A DNA stretch of 5,078 nt from Candidatus Woesearchaeota archaeon (GCA_016219765.1 JACRKM010000008.1:1-5078); one strand, 5' to 3'. Counted from the first letter of the stretch, positions 1-4,736 are shown. Notes: generated from the letters alone by a model not told the origin. Program-made: numbers and translations.

Positions 1-95
1 AACGAGTCATAGCCGCGGTATTCGATCCGTGACAACGCGTCCGCAATGATGGGAAACGCGTCCCGATGGCCAATGTATCCGACAATTCCGCACAT
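1..95 (-). CDS. glmS: GlmS, glutamine-fructose-6-phosphate aminotransferase (N-terminus only, cut by window edge)
   Basis: The first 31 codons are visible; the gene continues beyond the left edge. The protein begins [20 protein letters not shown] and goes on to an EYRGYDS motif at residues 25-31. This is the start of the N-terminal nucleophile glutaminase domain of GlmS. Cys2, exposed once the initiator Met is removed, is the nucleophile that releases ammonia from glutamine; YRGYDS is a hallmark of the GlmS glutaminase domain. The enzyme is cytoplasmic and makes glucosamine-6-phosphate from fructose-6-phosphate, the committed step to UDP-GlcNAc. It lies 75 bases downstream of glmM on the same strand, so the two enzymes for consecutive steps are probably co-transcribed. 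Other class II amidotransferases (PurF, AsnB) also start with Cys2, but the MCGIVGYIG plus EYRGYDS combination favours GlmS. The isomerase half is not in view. Confidence 0.93.
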   Translation of the reverse strand, partial: MCGIVGYIGHRDAFPIIADALSRIEYRGYDS

Positions 96-100
96 CAGAT

Positions 101-106
101 TCACCT
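101..106 (-). promoter_or_regulatory. Shine-Dalgarno of glmS
   Basis: On the minus strand AGGTGA lies five bases before the glmS ATG. It matches the archaeal anti-SD (GGAGGTGATC complement) over six bases and fixes the start at position 95. Confidence 0.75.
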
Positions 107-120
107 GTTCAGTCGCCTGT

Positions 121-175
121 TTTCACGCTTTCTTGCATAATTCTTTTCACGACGATCGGTTACAAATCTTTCACG
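121..175. repeat. Three TTTCACG motifs at an exact 24-base period
   Basis: TTTCACG (CGTGAAA on the coding strand of glmM-glmS) occurs at 121-127, 145-151 and 169-175, each start exactly 24 bases from the last. The bases between copies are not similar, so this is a spaced motif rather than a tandem duplication. The last copy overlaps the glmM stop codon and the first lies 26 bases before the glmS start. It could be a spaced protein-binding site on DNA or RNA that adjusts glmS expression inside the operon, or coincidence. Confidence 0.4.
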
Positions 176-1739
176 TGCCGATAGATTTTCTCACAACATC
201 AGCAATATCTTGAGCATACTTTCGCGCAAGATCTTCCGTGGGTGCCTCTACCATGACGCGCGCCTTGCTCTCTGTGCCAGAGTAGCGAAGCAAAACCCTT
301 CCGCTTGTTCCAAGATCATGCTCCGCGCGTTCAACGAGTGCTTGTATGCCGTCAATTGAATAAATGTCAGGTTTACTGCTCACGGGAATGTTGATGAGAA
401 CCTGCGGATACACTTCCATAACGTCAGCAAGTTTGGAAAATGGAACCATTTCGCGCTTCATTAGAGAAAGTATCTGCAATGCAGCAAGCAGGCCGTCTCC
501 TGTCGTGGCGTGCTCACCGAAAATAATGTGGCCTGACTGCTCACCGCCAAGGACATAATCTCCAGACCTCATACATTCAATGACATACTTGTCACCAACA
601 GCTGATTTGACTGTTTTGATTCCGTGTTTGCGCATCGCGACGTCAAAACCAGCATTTGTCATCACAGTGCTGACAACGGTGTCGTGATTAAGGCGCCCCT
701 GCCTCTTGAGCTCGATAGCTGCGATCGCTAAAATTCGGTCACCATCAATAAGCTGCCCCTTCTCGTCACACATGACGACGCGATCAGCGTCGCCGTCCAG
801 GGCAAATCCCACATCCGCACCAGTACGGCGTACAAGCGCCACAAGCGATTCAGGATAGGTCGAACCGCGGGCAGCGTTGATATTGCAGCCATTTGGTTTA
901 ACGCCATCTGCAAAGACTGTAGCGCCCAGCCCTTCGAGAATAGTCTTTCCCGCATGATACGCGGCTCCATTCGCAGCATCGAATGCGATAGTAAGTCCGC
1001 TCAAGGCTCCCGCACCCGGCGAACTTGGCGTATGGTACGCAAAATTATAGTTCGAAAATAACCGGTATTCTGAAAAGTGCTCAAATGATTTAGAAGACTG
1101 AAAAATGTGGCGCGAGCCAGGATTCAACGACAGTAAGATGTTTTCTATATGCGCACGATATGCTGGCAAATGTATGTCCAGCGTCCTGTAACGCGGGAAA
1201 ACAAAAGAATTCCGTATGTGTTCGCCTACGAGGTCCGTCGATTGCTTTGATTCAAGAATATATTCTTCGATCAGTTTCTCCAGACGGTCAGAAAGCTTAA
1301 ATCCATCGCCTCCAAAAAACTTGATTCCGTTATATTCTGGAGGGTTATGCGATGCGGAAATCATGATCCCTGCATCCGCACGGAAATCTCTAGTAGCTAA
1401 AGCGATTGCGGGTGTAGGCAATACTCCTGCTAAATGGACCCACACTCCATTGTCAAAAAAGCGCTTGACGAGTAGTTCCTCGATGTGTTCGCCAGTATAT
1501 CGCGTGTCACGTCCAATAACAACACTCAATCTTTTGCAGGCAAGGTAATTCTTATTTTTGTAGCGGGGAGCATCCGGACTCTCCTCGCGCAGGATTTTTG
1601 CAAATGTATCTACGATCACATGCAAAGTATCGTCATCGAGCGGATATTTTCCCGCTATTCCTCGGATTCCGTCTGTGCCAAAGAGCCTTTGTCTGTTTGA
1701 TTGTTCTAATGCTGCTGTTTTCGCCGTTATGTTATTCAT
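171..1739 (-). CDS. glmM: GlmM, phosphoglucosamine mutase (alpha-D-phosphohexomutase family)
   Basis: A 522-residue cytoplasmic enzyme that converts glucosamine-6-phosphate to glucosamine-1-phosphate on the route to UDP-GlcNAc. All four hexomutase domains are present: RLFGTDGIRG at 18-27; active-site ISASHNPPEYNGIKF at 127-141, with Ser130 the expected phosphoserine; metal loop DGDADR at 315-320 (Asp315, 317, 319); sugar loop GGEQSGHI at 398-405; and phosphate-binding RYSGTES at 485-491. Usual family length is about 445-460 residues. The excess is an N-terminal tail (1-17), a short insert near 53-67 and a Tyr/Phe/Ser-rich insert at about 207-246 between domains 1 and 2. An ATG ten codons upstream (1769) is in frame, but the start at 1739 has a good SD (AGGTG, six bases away). 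Phosphomannomutase or phosphoglucomutase is the main alternative; glmS immediately downstream argues for GlmM. Confidence 0.93.
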   Translation of the reverse strand: MNNITAKTAALEQSNRQRLFGTDGIRGIAGKYPLDDDTLHVIVDTFAKILREESPDAPRYKNKNYLACKRLSVVIGRDTRYTGEHIEELLVKRFFDNGVWVHLAGVLPTPAIALATRDFRADAGIMISASHNPPEYNGIKFFGGDGFKLSDRLEKLIEEYILESKQSTDLVGEHIRNSFVFPRYRTLDIHLPAYRAHIENILLSLNPGSRHIFQSSKSFEHFSEYRLFSNYNFAYHTPSSPGAGALSGLTIAFDAANGAAYHAGKTILEGLGATVFADGVKPNGCNINAARGSTYPESLVALVRRTGADVGFALDGDADRVVMCDEKGQLIDGDRILAIAAIELKRQGRLNHDTVVSTVMTNAGFDVAMRKHGIKTVKSAVGDKYVIECMRSGDYVLGGEQSGHIIFGEHATTGDGLLAALQILSLMKREMVPFSKLADVMEVYPQVLINIPVSSKPDIYSIDGIQALVERAEHDLGTSGRVLLRYSGTESKARVMVEAPTEDLARKYAQDIADVVRKSIGT

Positions 1740-1745
1740 CTCACA

Positions 1746-1750
1746 CACCT
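1746..1750 (-). promoter_or_regulatory. Shine-Dalgarno of glmM, deciding the start
   Basis: On the minus strand AGGTG stands six bases before the ATG at 1739. The longer candidate start at 1769 has only an AGGG directly abutting its ATG, so the shorter protein is preferred. Confidence 0.65.
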
Positions 1751-1807
1751 CATGGAATATATAGGTCATCCCTTGACGACAGGTTTTGAGTAGCTTTACA
1801 AAGAAAA

Positions 1808-1820
1808 ATTTTATATATAA
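1808..1820. promoter_or_regulatory. Palindromic TATA box of the divergent glmM / regulator promoter
   Basis: TTATATATAA at 1811-1820 is its own reverse complement and is the best TATA match in the intergenic region. On the plus strand it is preceded by the A-rich run GAAAAAT, a plausible BRE, placing transcription of the regulator gene near 1841 with a leader of about 70 bases. Read on the minus strand, initiation would fall near 1790, giving glmM a leader of about 50 bases. One element may therefore be used in both directions, with orientation set by flanking BRE bases. Start sites are inferred from typical archaeal spacing (about 25 bases), not seen. Confidence 0.65.
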
Positions 1821-1826
1821 GTGTTC

Positions 1827-1865
1827 CTAAAATAGTTTTAATCATACTAAAAGATATTTTTTAGT
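1827..1865. promoter_or_regulatory. Operator-like cluster of CTAAAA/TTTTAG half-sites
   Basis: Two inverted repeats sit just downstream of the TATA box at the expected start of the regulator transcript. The first is TAAAA-TAG-TTTTA at 1828-1840. The second is ACTAAAA-N6-TTTTAGT at 1846-1865, with seven paired bases per arm. The CTAAAA half-sites begin at 1827 and 1847, exactly 20 bases apart (about two helical turns). A dimeric winged-helix protein bound here would block the plus-strand promoter, and the adjacent gene encodes such a protein, so autoregulation is the simplest reading. AT-rich composition makes some matching by chance likely. Confidence 0.4.
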
Positions 1866-1898
1866 GCTGGGTGGCTGTCAAATAGGATGGTCATCTCC

Positions 1899-1903
1899 GG
1901 AGG
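1899..1903 (+). promoter_or_regulatory. Shine-Dalgarno of the winged-helix regulator, deciding the start
   Basis: GGAGG lies eight bases before the ATG at 1912. An in-frame GTG at 1864 would add 16 residues, but it sits inside the inverted repeat and lacks an SD, so ATG 1912 is chosen. Confidence 0.75.
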
Positions 1904-1911
1904 CGAATAGC

Positions 1912-2829
1912 ATGTTTGTTGTTGATGAGCATAAAGGCGGGCTGAAGTCACTTCCTGCAAAAGACCTAAGCATAGGTTATGTAAAAGCATTAAGCTCAAC
2001 GCTTGCGGGCAAGATCCTCAAAAGCATTGTGGACAAAGGAAAGTATCCTGCGCAGATCGCAAAAGAGCTTCGTGTTCATGAGCAGAAGGTCTATTACCAC
2101 ATCCGGAATCTGCAGAAGGCGGGAATTGTGGTCGTTGAGCGTGAAGAGAACAAGCAAGGGGCTACGGCGCGATACTATAAATGTGCTGAACCGTCATTTG
2201 TAATCCGTCTCAAAGAATTTGAGCACACGCACAAGATCTCGCACCTTAATGAACAGACCAAACGATTTCTCGAGCCCTTTATCGTCGACGGCAAACTCAA
2301 CGCGACGATCATCGTCGGCAGCCCGGATCCTCATGGACCTGACAAAGCAAGGTCTCGTGATGGATATTATGGAATGGATCTTGCGCTGTTTCTTGGAACA
2401 TTTCTCAACTATGTGCCGACATTCAATGTGAAGCTTGATACAGAGACGCGCGAGGAGGACTTGAAGAACAATTTGATTCTGATCGGAGGGCCTGTCGTCA
2501 ACAAGATAACCGAACGCTTTAATAAGGACCTGCCGGTGAACTTCAATGAGGAGAATAATATCGTGTCATCAATATCAAAGCAGGTGTACCCAAGTGACGA
2601 CACAGGCATCATTGTGAAGGTGAAAAATTCTTTTGACTCTGATAAGTGTGTGCTTGTTGTTGCAGGAAAGCGCTACAGTGGCACCCGCGCAGCGATCATC
2701 GCGTTCCTCAAGCAGTTTGGAGAGATCACTATGGGAAACATGTACAAGAGAAGCATACTGGCAAAGGTTGTTGAAGGCATAGATCTTGACTCGGACGGGA
2801 TCATCGACGACATTGAATTCAGGGAATGA
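1912..2829 (+). CDS. Winged-helix (ArsR-like) transcriptional regulator with archaeal S-layer-like C-terminal domain
   Basis: A 305-residue protein with no signal peptide or membrane segment, so cytoplasmic. Residues about 28-92 form a winged helix-turn-helix: LAGKILKSIV, then YPAQIAKELRV, a recognition helix around EQKVYYHIRNLQKAGIV (57-73), and a wing running to RYYKC. This is the ArsR/PadR-like fold typical of archaeal DNA-binding regulators. The rest (about 125-305) resembles the domain found in archaeal S-layer proteins and in HTH fusions: VGSPDPHG (135-142) with a following RDGYYGMDLALFLG, NLILIGGPVVNKIT (187-200), YSGTRAAIIAFLKQF (255-269). It ends in DLDSDGIIDDIE (291-302), which fits the EF-hand loop pattern DxDxDGxIxxxE and may bind calcium. 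It is divergent from glmM and is the first gene of a probable operon with two RNA methyltransferases. The DNA target and ligand are unknown; control of its own promoter and of glmM-glmS is inference. The family assignment is from recalled motifs. Confidence 0.8.
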   Translation: MFVVDEHKGGLKSLPAKDLSIGYVKALSSTLAGKILKSIVDKGKYPAQIAKELRVHEQKVYYHIRNLQKAGIVVVEREENKQGATARYYKCAEPSFVIRLKEFEHTHKISHLNEQTKRFLEPFIVDGKLNATIIVGSPDPHGPDKARSRDGYYGMDLALFLGTFLNYVPTFNVKLDTETREEDLKNNLILIGGPVVNKITERFNKDLPVNFNEENNIVSSISKQVYPSDDTGIIVKVKNSFDSDKCVLVVAGKRYSGTRAAIIAFLKQFGEITMGNMYKRSILAKVVEGIDLDSDGIIDDIEFRE

Positions 2830-2848
2830 AACAGCTCGAAGCTGCCGT

Positions 2849-2878
2849 ATGATTCTTGGTGACGATGAAGTTACATGA
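2849..2878 (+). other. Possible 9-codon leader ORF coupled to the m5C methyltransferase start
   Basis: ATG at 2849 opens a reading frame encoding MILGDDEVT. Its TGA stop (2876-2878) overlaps the ATG of the following methyltransferase gene in an ATGA arrangement, the geometry used for translational coupling. The main gene has only a GGTGA (2858-2862) placed 12 bases before its ATG, which is farther than usual. The peptide itself has no clear SD. With so short a frame, chance is a serious alternative. Confidence 0.2.
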
Positions 2879-3840
2879 GCTTACAACAGGTATTGCAGCC
2901 GATCCCGAAAACTGAGGACATGGTCTTCAAGGACAAGTTCGTCGAACGCTATAGCCGTATGTGTGACTTTGAAGAGTTTAGAAAATACTCGCTTTCATTT
3001 CTTCGAAAATCAATCCGTGTGAATACCCTCAAGATGCCGGTAAATGAGCTCGTCGCAAGGCTTGAGAACCGCTGGAAACTTGAGCCAATCCCGTGGTGCA
3101 ATGAAGGATTCTGGATTCAAGACAAGTCCGAAGAGAAGCGGCGTGATGTAGGCAATCTTCCTGAACATGTTTTAGGATACATCTACATTCAGGAAGCAGC
3201 GTCGATGATTCCGCCAATAGTGCTTGATCCGCAGCCAGGGGATCGCGTGCTCGACCTCTGCGCAGCTCCAGGATCAAAGACGACACAACTGGCCCAATAC
3301 ATGAAGAATCACGGGATTCTTCTTGCAAACGACAGCGATAGCACGCGTCTTGCAGCGCTTGGAATAAACATTCAGCGCTGCGGTGTAACGAATTGCGTCA
3401 TCACGAACATGCAGGGCCGCATGTTAAAGGATATGGAATTCGATCGCATTCTCGTCGATGCCCCGTGTTCAGGGACAGGGACGATCAGAAAGAGCCTCAA
3501 GACCGTGAATATGTGGAATCCGAATATGGTCAAGCGCCTTGCAGGGACGCAGCGGCAGCTGATCACAACAGCATTTGATTTGCTCGCGCCAGGCGGGACT
3601 ATGGTATACAGCACTTGCACGCTCGAGCCAGAAGAAGATGAGGGAGTTGTTGATTATCTTTTGCGGACACGACCCGACGCAACAGCCCTTCCGATCAAAC
3701 TTGAGATCAGGCGAAGCGATCCCATCGTGTCGTTTGAAGGCAGCACATTTGATCCGCGTGTCAAGAATTGTTTGCGCATCTTTCCTCAGGACAATGATAC
3801 AGAAGGTTTCTTTGTTGCCAAGATTCAGAAAAAAGAATGA
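2875..3840 (+). CDS. NOL1/NOP2/Sun (RsmB-type) RNA cytosine-C5 methyltransferase, probably tRNA m5C (archaeal Trm4-like)
   Basis: A 321-residue cytoplasmic SAM-dependent enzyme that forms 5-methylcytosine in RNA. Residues 1-105 are the RNA-contacting N-terminal region with the family motif IRVNTLK (47-53). The Rossmann core follows: IQEAASMIPP (105-114), SAM motif I DLCAAPGSKTTQLA (127-140), and DAPCSGTGT (195-203), where Cys198 is the release cysteine. STCTLEPEEDE (246-256) carries catalytic Cys248. Both cysteines needed for the m5C mechanism are present. The length fits archaeal Trm4-type proteins, with no PUA or NusB domain. A stop codon (TGA 2866-2868) in frame just upstream leaves ATG 2875 as the only reasonable start. 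It follows the regulator by 45 bases with no TATA box between, so probably one transcript. Two tRNA genes downstream have C at 48 and 49, the usual sites of this group. Substrate (tRNA versus rRNA) is inferred, not shown. Confidence 0.92.
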   Translation: MSLQQVLQPIPKTEDMVFKDKFVERYSRMCDFEEFRKYSLSFLRKSIRVNTLKMPVNELVARLENRWKLEPIPWCNEGFWIQDKSEEKRRDVGNLPEHVLGYIYIQEAASMIPPIVLDPQPGDRVLDLCAAPGSKTTQLAQYMKNHGILLANDSDSTRLAALGINIQRCGVTNCVITNMQGRMLKDMEFDRILVDAPCSGTGTIRKSLKTVNMWNPNMVKRLAGTQRQLITTAFDLLAPGGTMVYSTCTLEPEEDEGVVDYLLRTRPDATALPIKLEIRRSDPIVSFEGSTFDPRVKNCLRIFPQDNDTEGFFVAKIQKKE

Positions 3841-3850
3841 TTTTTCTCCC

Positions 3851-4489
3851 ATGAAAAAAATAGTGACACGGGATGGTTCCGAAACGTACTACAACGAAGA
3901 GTTGTACGAGTCATACCACTCAACATCGGGTGCTGCAGAGGAAGCGATCAAGAAATATGCAGAGCCTTGTCGCATCGCAAATTTTGACCGAGTGAGAATA
4001 CTCGACGTCTGTTTTGGTCTTGGGTACAATTCAGCAGCAGCACTTGACGCGTTTCGTGGAAAGCTGATTGAGATCACCGCGCTTGAGAATGATCCTGCTG
4101 TTTTGGATGCGATATATTCTCTCGATCCCCCTTTCAGGAGTTATGGTCTGATTAAAGAAGCTGCGAAGAATAAGTTATGCTGTGATGGAAAAGCCGTACT
4201 CAAAATAATTATGGGTGACGCACGTGAAAGTATCAAAACGTTGGGTGCTTATGATTTTGATGTTGTCTTTTTTGATCCATTCTCACCAAAGAAGTGTCCA
4301 GAGCTTTGGACTGTTGGGTTCTTTTCTGATATTTACGCGGCGATGAAGAATGGAGGTGTTCTTGCCACATACAGCTGCGCAAAAAGCGTACGAGAGAATC
4401 TAACCAAAGCAGGCTTTGAAGTGAGAGATGGGCATTGTGTAGGAAGAAGAAGCCCAAGCACGCTTGCGATTTCTCGACACAAGCTTTAA
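3851..4489 (+). CDS. Stand-alone MnmC-type (COG4121-like) tRNA methyltransferase domain protein
   Basis: A 212-residue cytoplasmic SAM-dependent methyltransferase. Visible motifs: an N-terminal strand region with YNEELYESYHSTSGA (14-28), the family's substrate-side motif; glycine-rich SAM motif DVCFGLGYNS (52-61); acidic LEND (78-81) expected to bind the ribose; MGDARE (121-126); FFDPFSPKKCPELWT (140-154), matching the MnmC FxDPFxPxKxPxLW signature; and ATYSCAKSVRENLTKAGF (172-189) with VGRRSPS (197-203). Bacterial MnmC fuses this domain to an FAD oxidase and finishes mnm5(s2)U at wobble U34; here the oxidase is absent. Archaea lack the usual MnmE/MnmG, so the precursor base may differ. The start at 3851 is 10 bases after the m5C methyltransferase stop. 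No SD is seen, suggesting coupled translation; the longer open frame upstream overlaps that gene and is discounted. Confidence 0.85.
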   Translation: MKKIVTRDGSETYYNEELYESYHSTSGAAEEAIKKYAEPCRIANFDRVRILDVCFGLGYNSAAALDAFRGKLIEITALENDPAVLDAIYSLDPPFRSYGLIKEAAKNKLCCDGKAVLKIIMGDARESIKTLGAYDFDVVFFDPFSPKKCPELWTVGFFSDIYAAMKNGGVLATYSCAKSVRENLTKAGFEVRDGHCVGRRSPSTLAISRHKL

Positions 4490-4493
4490 AAAG
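4484..4493 (+). promoter_or_regulatory. TATA box for the tRNA-Arg genes, overlapping the upstream stop codon
   Basis: CTTTAAAAAG spans the last codon and TAA stop of the MnmC-like gene and is centred about 32 bases before the first base of tRNA-Arg(GCG). This is the archaeal TATA spacing for a start a few bases ahead of the mature 5' end. It suggests the tRNAs have their own promoter and need not rely on read-through. Confidence 0.6.
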
Positions 4494-4520
4494 AGCGCGG
4501 AAAACCAATCGCCTTGACCT

Positions 4521-4594
4521 GCTCCCGTAGTCTAGCTTGGATAGAACAGGGCCCTGCGGAGGCTCAGACCGGGGTTCAAATCCCCGCGGGGGCG
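4521..4594 (+). tRNA. tRNA-Arg, anticodon GCG
   Basis: A 74-base tRNA with no intron. The acceptor stem GCTCCCG pairs with CGGGGGC (4587-4593, one G-U), with discriminator G4594 and no encoded CCA. The anticodon stem GGGCC (4549-4553) pairs with GGCTC (4561-4565, one G-U) around loop CTGCGGA, giving anticodon GCG at 4556-4558. It reads CGC and CGU, the archaeal solution in place of bacterial inosine. The T arm is CGGGG-TTCAAAT-CCCCG (4570-4586), perfect. C48 and C49 (4569-4570) are candidate m5C sites. The D stem is weak in the standard register: G-C, U-A, a C-A mismatch at 12-23, then U-G. It is followed by a T-rich tract. Confidence 0.95.
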
Positions 4595-4605
4595 TTTTGT
4601 TTCTT
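4595..4605 (+). terminator. T-rich tract after tRNA-Arg(GCG)
   Basis: TTTTGTTTCTT follows the discriminator base directly. Archaeal RNA polymerase can stop on U-runs without a hairpin, so this may end some tRNA transcripts. Read-through into the next tRNA 44 bases on is also plausible, because no strong TATA box lies between them. Confidence 0.35.
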
Positions 4606-4638
4606 ACGTTGAACTTATGTGGAAATGAGTAATAGATT

Positions 4639-4712
4639 GCTCCTGTAGTATAGCTTGGATAGAATGGAGCCCTCCGGAGGCTCAGGCCCGGGTTCGAATC
4701 CCGGCAGGAGCG
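4639..4712 (+). tRNA. tRNA-Arg, anticodon CCG
   Basis: A 74-base intronless tRNA. The acceptor stem GCTCCTG pairs perfectly with CAGGAGC (4705-4711), with discriminator G4712 and CCA not encoded. The anticodon stem GAGCC (4667-4671) pairs with GGCTC (4679-4683) around CTCCGGA, giving anticodon CCG at 4674-4676, which reads CGG. The T arm CCGGG-TTCGAAT-CCCGG (4688-4704) is perfect. It differs from the upstream tRNA-Arg(GCG) at 12 of 74 positions by my alignment, so the pair looks like a local duplication that diverged in anticodon. The T stem and acceptor changes are compensatory, showing selection for structure. The D stem is poor: G-U, U-A, an A-A mismatch at 12-23, and U-G. C48 and C49 are present. 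Confidence 0.95.
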
Positions 4713-4718
4713 TTTCTT
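4713..4718 (+). terminator. Short T-rich tract after tRNA-Arg(CCG)
   Basis: TTTCTT directly follows the tRNA, with further T-rich sequence (CTTTCT) before the convergent parvulin gene ends at 4737. Only 24 bases separate the two convergent genes, so termination must occur within them or inside the opposing gene. Confidence 0.25.
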
Positions 4719-4736
4719 ACTGCTTTCTAAACTGAT

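Noticed and set aside
96..170. glmS ribozyme or other riboswitch before glmS
   Set aside because: The gap is only 75 bases with no paired structure I could recognise; the glmS ribozyme is larger and known from Gram-positive bacteria.
364..1700. Several plus-strand open frames across glmM
   Set aside because: They are antisense to strongly conserved hexomutase motifs and show no domain features or SD.
1756..1764. CTATATATT on the minus strand as the glmM TATA box
   Set aside because: Typical spacing would start transcription near or inside the first codons of glmM and remove its SD. Retained only as an alternative to the element at 1811-1820.
1740..1769. Longer GlmM starting at ATG 1769
   Set aside because: The only SD-like bases directly abut that ATG. 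The ATG at 1739 has AGGTG at six bases, and the extra ten residues add no conserved sequence.
1770..1911. GTG at 1864 as the regulator start (adds 16 residues)
   Set aside because: It lies within the inverted repeat and has no SD. The extra residues are not family-like, while ATG 1912 has GGAGG eight bases before it.
2832..2844. Hairpin CAGCT-CGA-AGCTG just after the regulator stop as a terminator
   Set aside because: Only five base pairs with a three-base loop and no T-run follow it. The downstream gene has no visible promoter, so transcription probably continues through.
3575..3850. N-terminal extension of the MnmC-like protein by 92 residues
   Set aside because: The extension overlaps the well-supported m5C methyltransferase in another frame and resembles no known domain. 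The family motifs begin right after ATG 3851.
3469..3852. 127-codon open frame on the minus strand inside the m5C methyltransferase gene
   Set aside because: It lies opposite conserved coding sequence, including the catalytic cysteine motifs, has no recognisable domain, and is best explained as a shadow frame.
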